Source of the DNA: Climacteris rufus | Lineage: Eukaryota; Chordata; Aves; Passeriformes; Climacteridae | Direction: 5' to 3' | DNA: 64,000 nt | Assembly (NCBI GenBank): GCA_013398175.1 | Contig: VZRZ01002225.1 | Coordinates: 655,283-719,282 of the forward strand | Shown: positions 62,301 to 64,000 of the stretch, piece by piece | Numbering within the stretch: position 1 is the stretch's first letter | How the letters are laid out: each line of letters begins with the position of its first letter | Made by a program: the position numbers and the translations under genes | The notes under the pieces: model-generated | Told to the model about the DNA's origin: nothing | Database searches by the model: none | Seen by the model: the letters and a program-made list of their open reading frames with translations, nothing else

Positions 62301-64000
62301 TTCAGTTGAATTTGTATCTGGGTTTGGCAATGCTAAGTATTTCTTTCATCTGGGTGAAAAGTGGATTCAGCTATTTAAAGCCTGGGAAATATAAGCAGCT
62401 TTTCAGAGCAAGGTGAAGAACTAATTTTAAATGTGGTGAATTTCACAATTCATGCCTACGTGTCTACACATAAATCTGGGGACTCTTAAAATGAGGAAAC
62501 TATTTGATTTAGGTTGTGCTAGTGCACAAGAGGTACAACAAAGAGGGATGTATTATAGAAGTGTAACTCAGGCACTGAAAGCATTAAGGTATCAGCTCTG
62601 TAGAGAGCAGTGACCTACTTCTGCCTTGTTTCTTCCAAGGAAAATCCTTTGGCACCACTTCAGGCCACGGTTTCTGTTCTCCCTGCTATCTTGAGGACCT
62701 GATCTTACACAAAAGTGCCTCAGCCACATTCACATCCCAGTTTCTCAAGCCCAAGTTTCACATAGAGAGGAAGCAGATCAACCAATTTAAAATGAGAATT
62801 TACAGAAAAAAAACCAAATGTTCTCCTCACCATCCATGATAAAACATAAATTAAGTGCTGGACCAGTGTCTGTGAACCACTTGTCTTTCAGATTTTTTAT
62901 AAGAGTACCCATTTTGGAGGTCTTTTGCATGCTATTACAGTCAGATTTTGGGACTATTCTTTCATTGCAGTAGGTGATCTCAGTCCACCCCCTGCACTGT
63001 ACTATGGTAATTTCTTTTGGCATATTCCATGTATATTCTTTGTCATTACACGCAATTCTCATCAGCTTATGTTCTACAGTAAAACCTCAACAACCCAGTT
63101 TATATCATGCTTAACAAAGTATGACAAAATAAATGCTGGTTTAAGAGCCATATAAATATTAAAACACAAAGTATTTGAAAGTTACTCCCCTCCTCCCTTA
63201 TCTAATTATACTATTAATAAGCAACATGCAGAATTTCAGCTGAGATGTAGTAACCACAAGAGATCAGATTCTTGCACAAATTCTCTCCTGTATCATTATG
63301 TTTGCAGTGTGAGCTTGGTTAACTTTAAATCATACAATCTGTCCACCTGAAACCAAAAGGGCTGCTCCCATCTGGGCTCAGATCTGCTGCATCAACACAA
63401 ATTCTGTTGCCCTGGTTATGTGCGACTGCAGGTTAGGCCAAGAACACATTTTCTCTGTTTTGCAGCAATTTGTGCTGCAGTTTCAATGTAATATAATTGC
63501 CCCTTTTTTATCTTTAATTGTTGCTGTGCACCATTAAGCAGCAATACCATGACACTTAAAAGTCACTTTGTCTTTCCATTTGGTGAAGCAACCCCAATTT
63601 ATGGGGCTCCAAAGGAAGGCTCCAAGATGTGGCTCCAACCTCTCGAAGAAACCTGTTTATGCAAAGTCGTATCAAGAACTCCTTTCATTTAGGTTAAAGG
63701 ATCAAGTCCTTAACATTTGAAAATACACAATAAACACACAACACCGCATCATTGAGTAAGAAGGTTAATAAAAATACAGCCTGGCATTAACATTAAAAAG
63801 GCTCGAAATTTTTTCTTCACAGGTAATTAGTTCACACAATGGAATAATCTCCTTTCTCATCCTGGAAACACATGCATAAAACAGCTCAGATATCATCATT
63901 TACATACAGGCTGCTGCATCCGCATGTTAATGTCTGGCAGTGAAAAGTTCAGACAAGTTTGTAATCCCCAATTTCCTGCGCGTGCTCAGCACCCAGATTC
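59306..64000. other. Distal upstream flank, no gene recognised
   Basis: Contains the 26-bp tandem duplication and several short hairpin-forming segments near 63460-63550. A 45-codon minus-strand frame from an ATG at 61082 ends exactly at a donor-like GACGAG|gtaagg (exon end 60948), but nothing ties it to a known protein. Confidence 0.6.
60881..60932. repeat. Perfect 26-bp tandem duplication
   Basis: Two identical 26-bp units, 60881-60906 and 60907-60932, each starting tgtggcaggatcttgg and ending taactctc. Being identical, the duplication is young or the region has been corrected between copies. It lies in non-coding DNA upstream of AEBP2. Confidence 0.95.

Noticed and set aside
1..64000. CRISPR arrays, operons, phage or plasmid genes
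   Set aside because: No direct-repeat/spacer pattern, dense gene packing or ribosome-binding sites; intron structure and CR1 repeats show a bird nuclear genome.

Overview
The window is vertebrate nuclear DNA, almost certainly from a bird. It has an AT-rich, intron-dominated layout, several CR1 retrotransposon 3' ends (the dominant LINE of birds) and one LTR fragment of a type I associate with songbirds and relatives. There is no bacterial, plasmid or phage content. A GC-rich promoter lost in a run of Ns is also typical of bird assemblies.

One gene can be supported: AEBP2, on the minus strand, which encodes the zinc-finger accessory subunit of Polycomb repressive complex 2 (PRC2). I rebuilt exons 2 to 8 from splice sites and reading phase: 34260-34467, 31177-31284, 23584-23770, 18551-18675, 15717-15784, 13359-13472 and 11708-11738. 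They total 841 coding nt with consistent phase, giving 279 residues and a stop. In order they encode a Ser-rich segment, three C2H2 fingers, the basic KR/H3K4-displacement segment and the SUZ12-binding C2B region. Exon 1, with the usual start codon and acidic N-terminus, is not visible. It most likely lies in the 927-nt N run (51771-52697) inside the CpG island at about 51.42-53.26 kb.

Layout from left to right: 1-9.7 kb is intergenic DNA downstream of the gene, with a CR1 fragment and an LTR fragment. About 9.7-11.7 kb is probable 3' UTR. From 11.7 to 34.5 kb are exons 8 to 2 and their introns. From 34.5 to 51.4 kb is the large first intron. From 51.4 to 53.3 kb is the CpG island promoter with the gap and a degenerate 23-bp minisatellite. 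From 53.4 to 64 kb is upstream flanking DNA with two CR1 copies and no recognisable exon.

I found no convincing new biological system. The best second-look items are the GC- and CpG-rich exon 2 with its weak splice donor, a stop codon embedded in a 5' splice-site-like sequence, two perfect 12-bp-arm hairpins in intron 4, a palindrome that presents donor-like sequence on both strands, and the promoter minisatellite.
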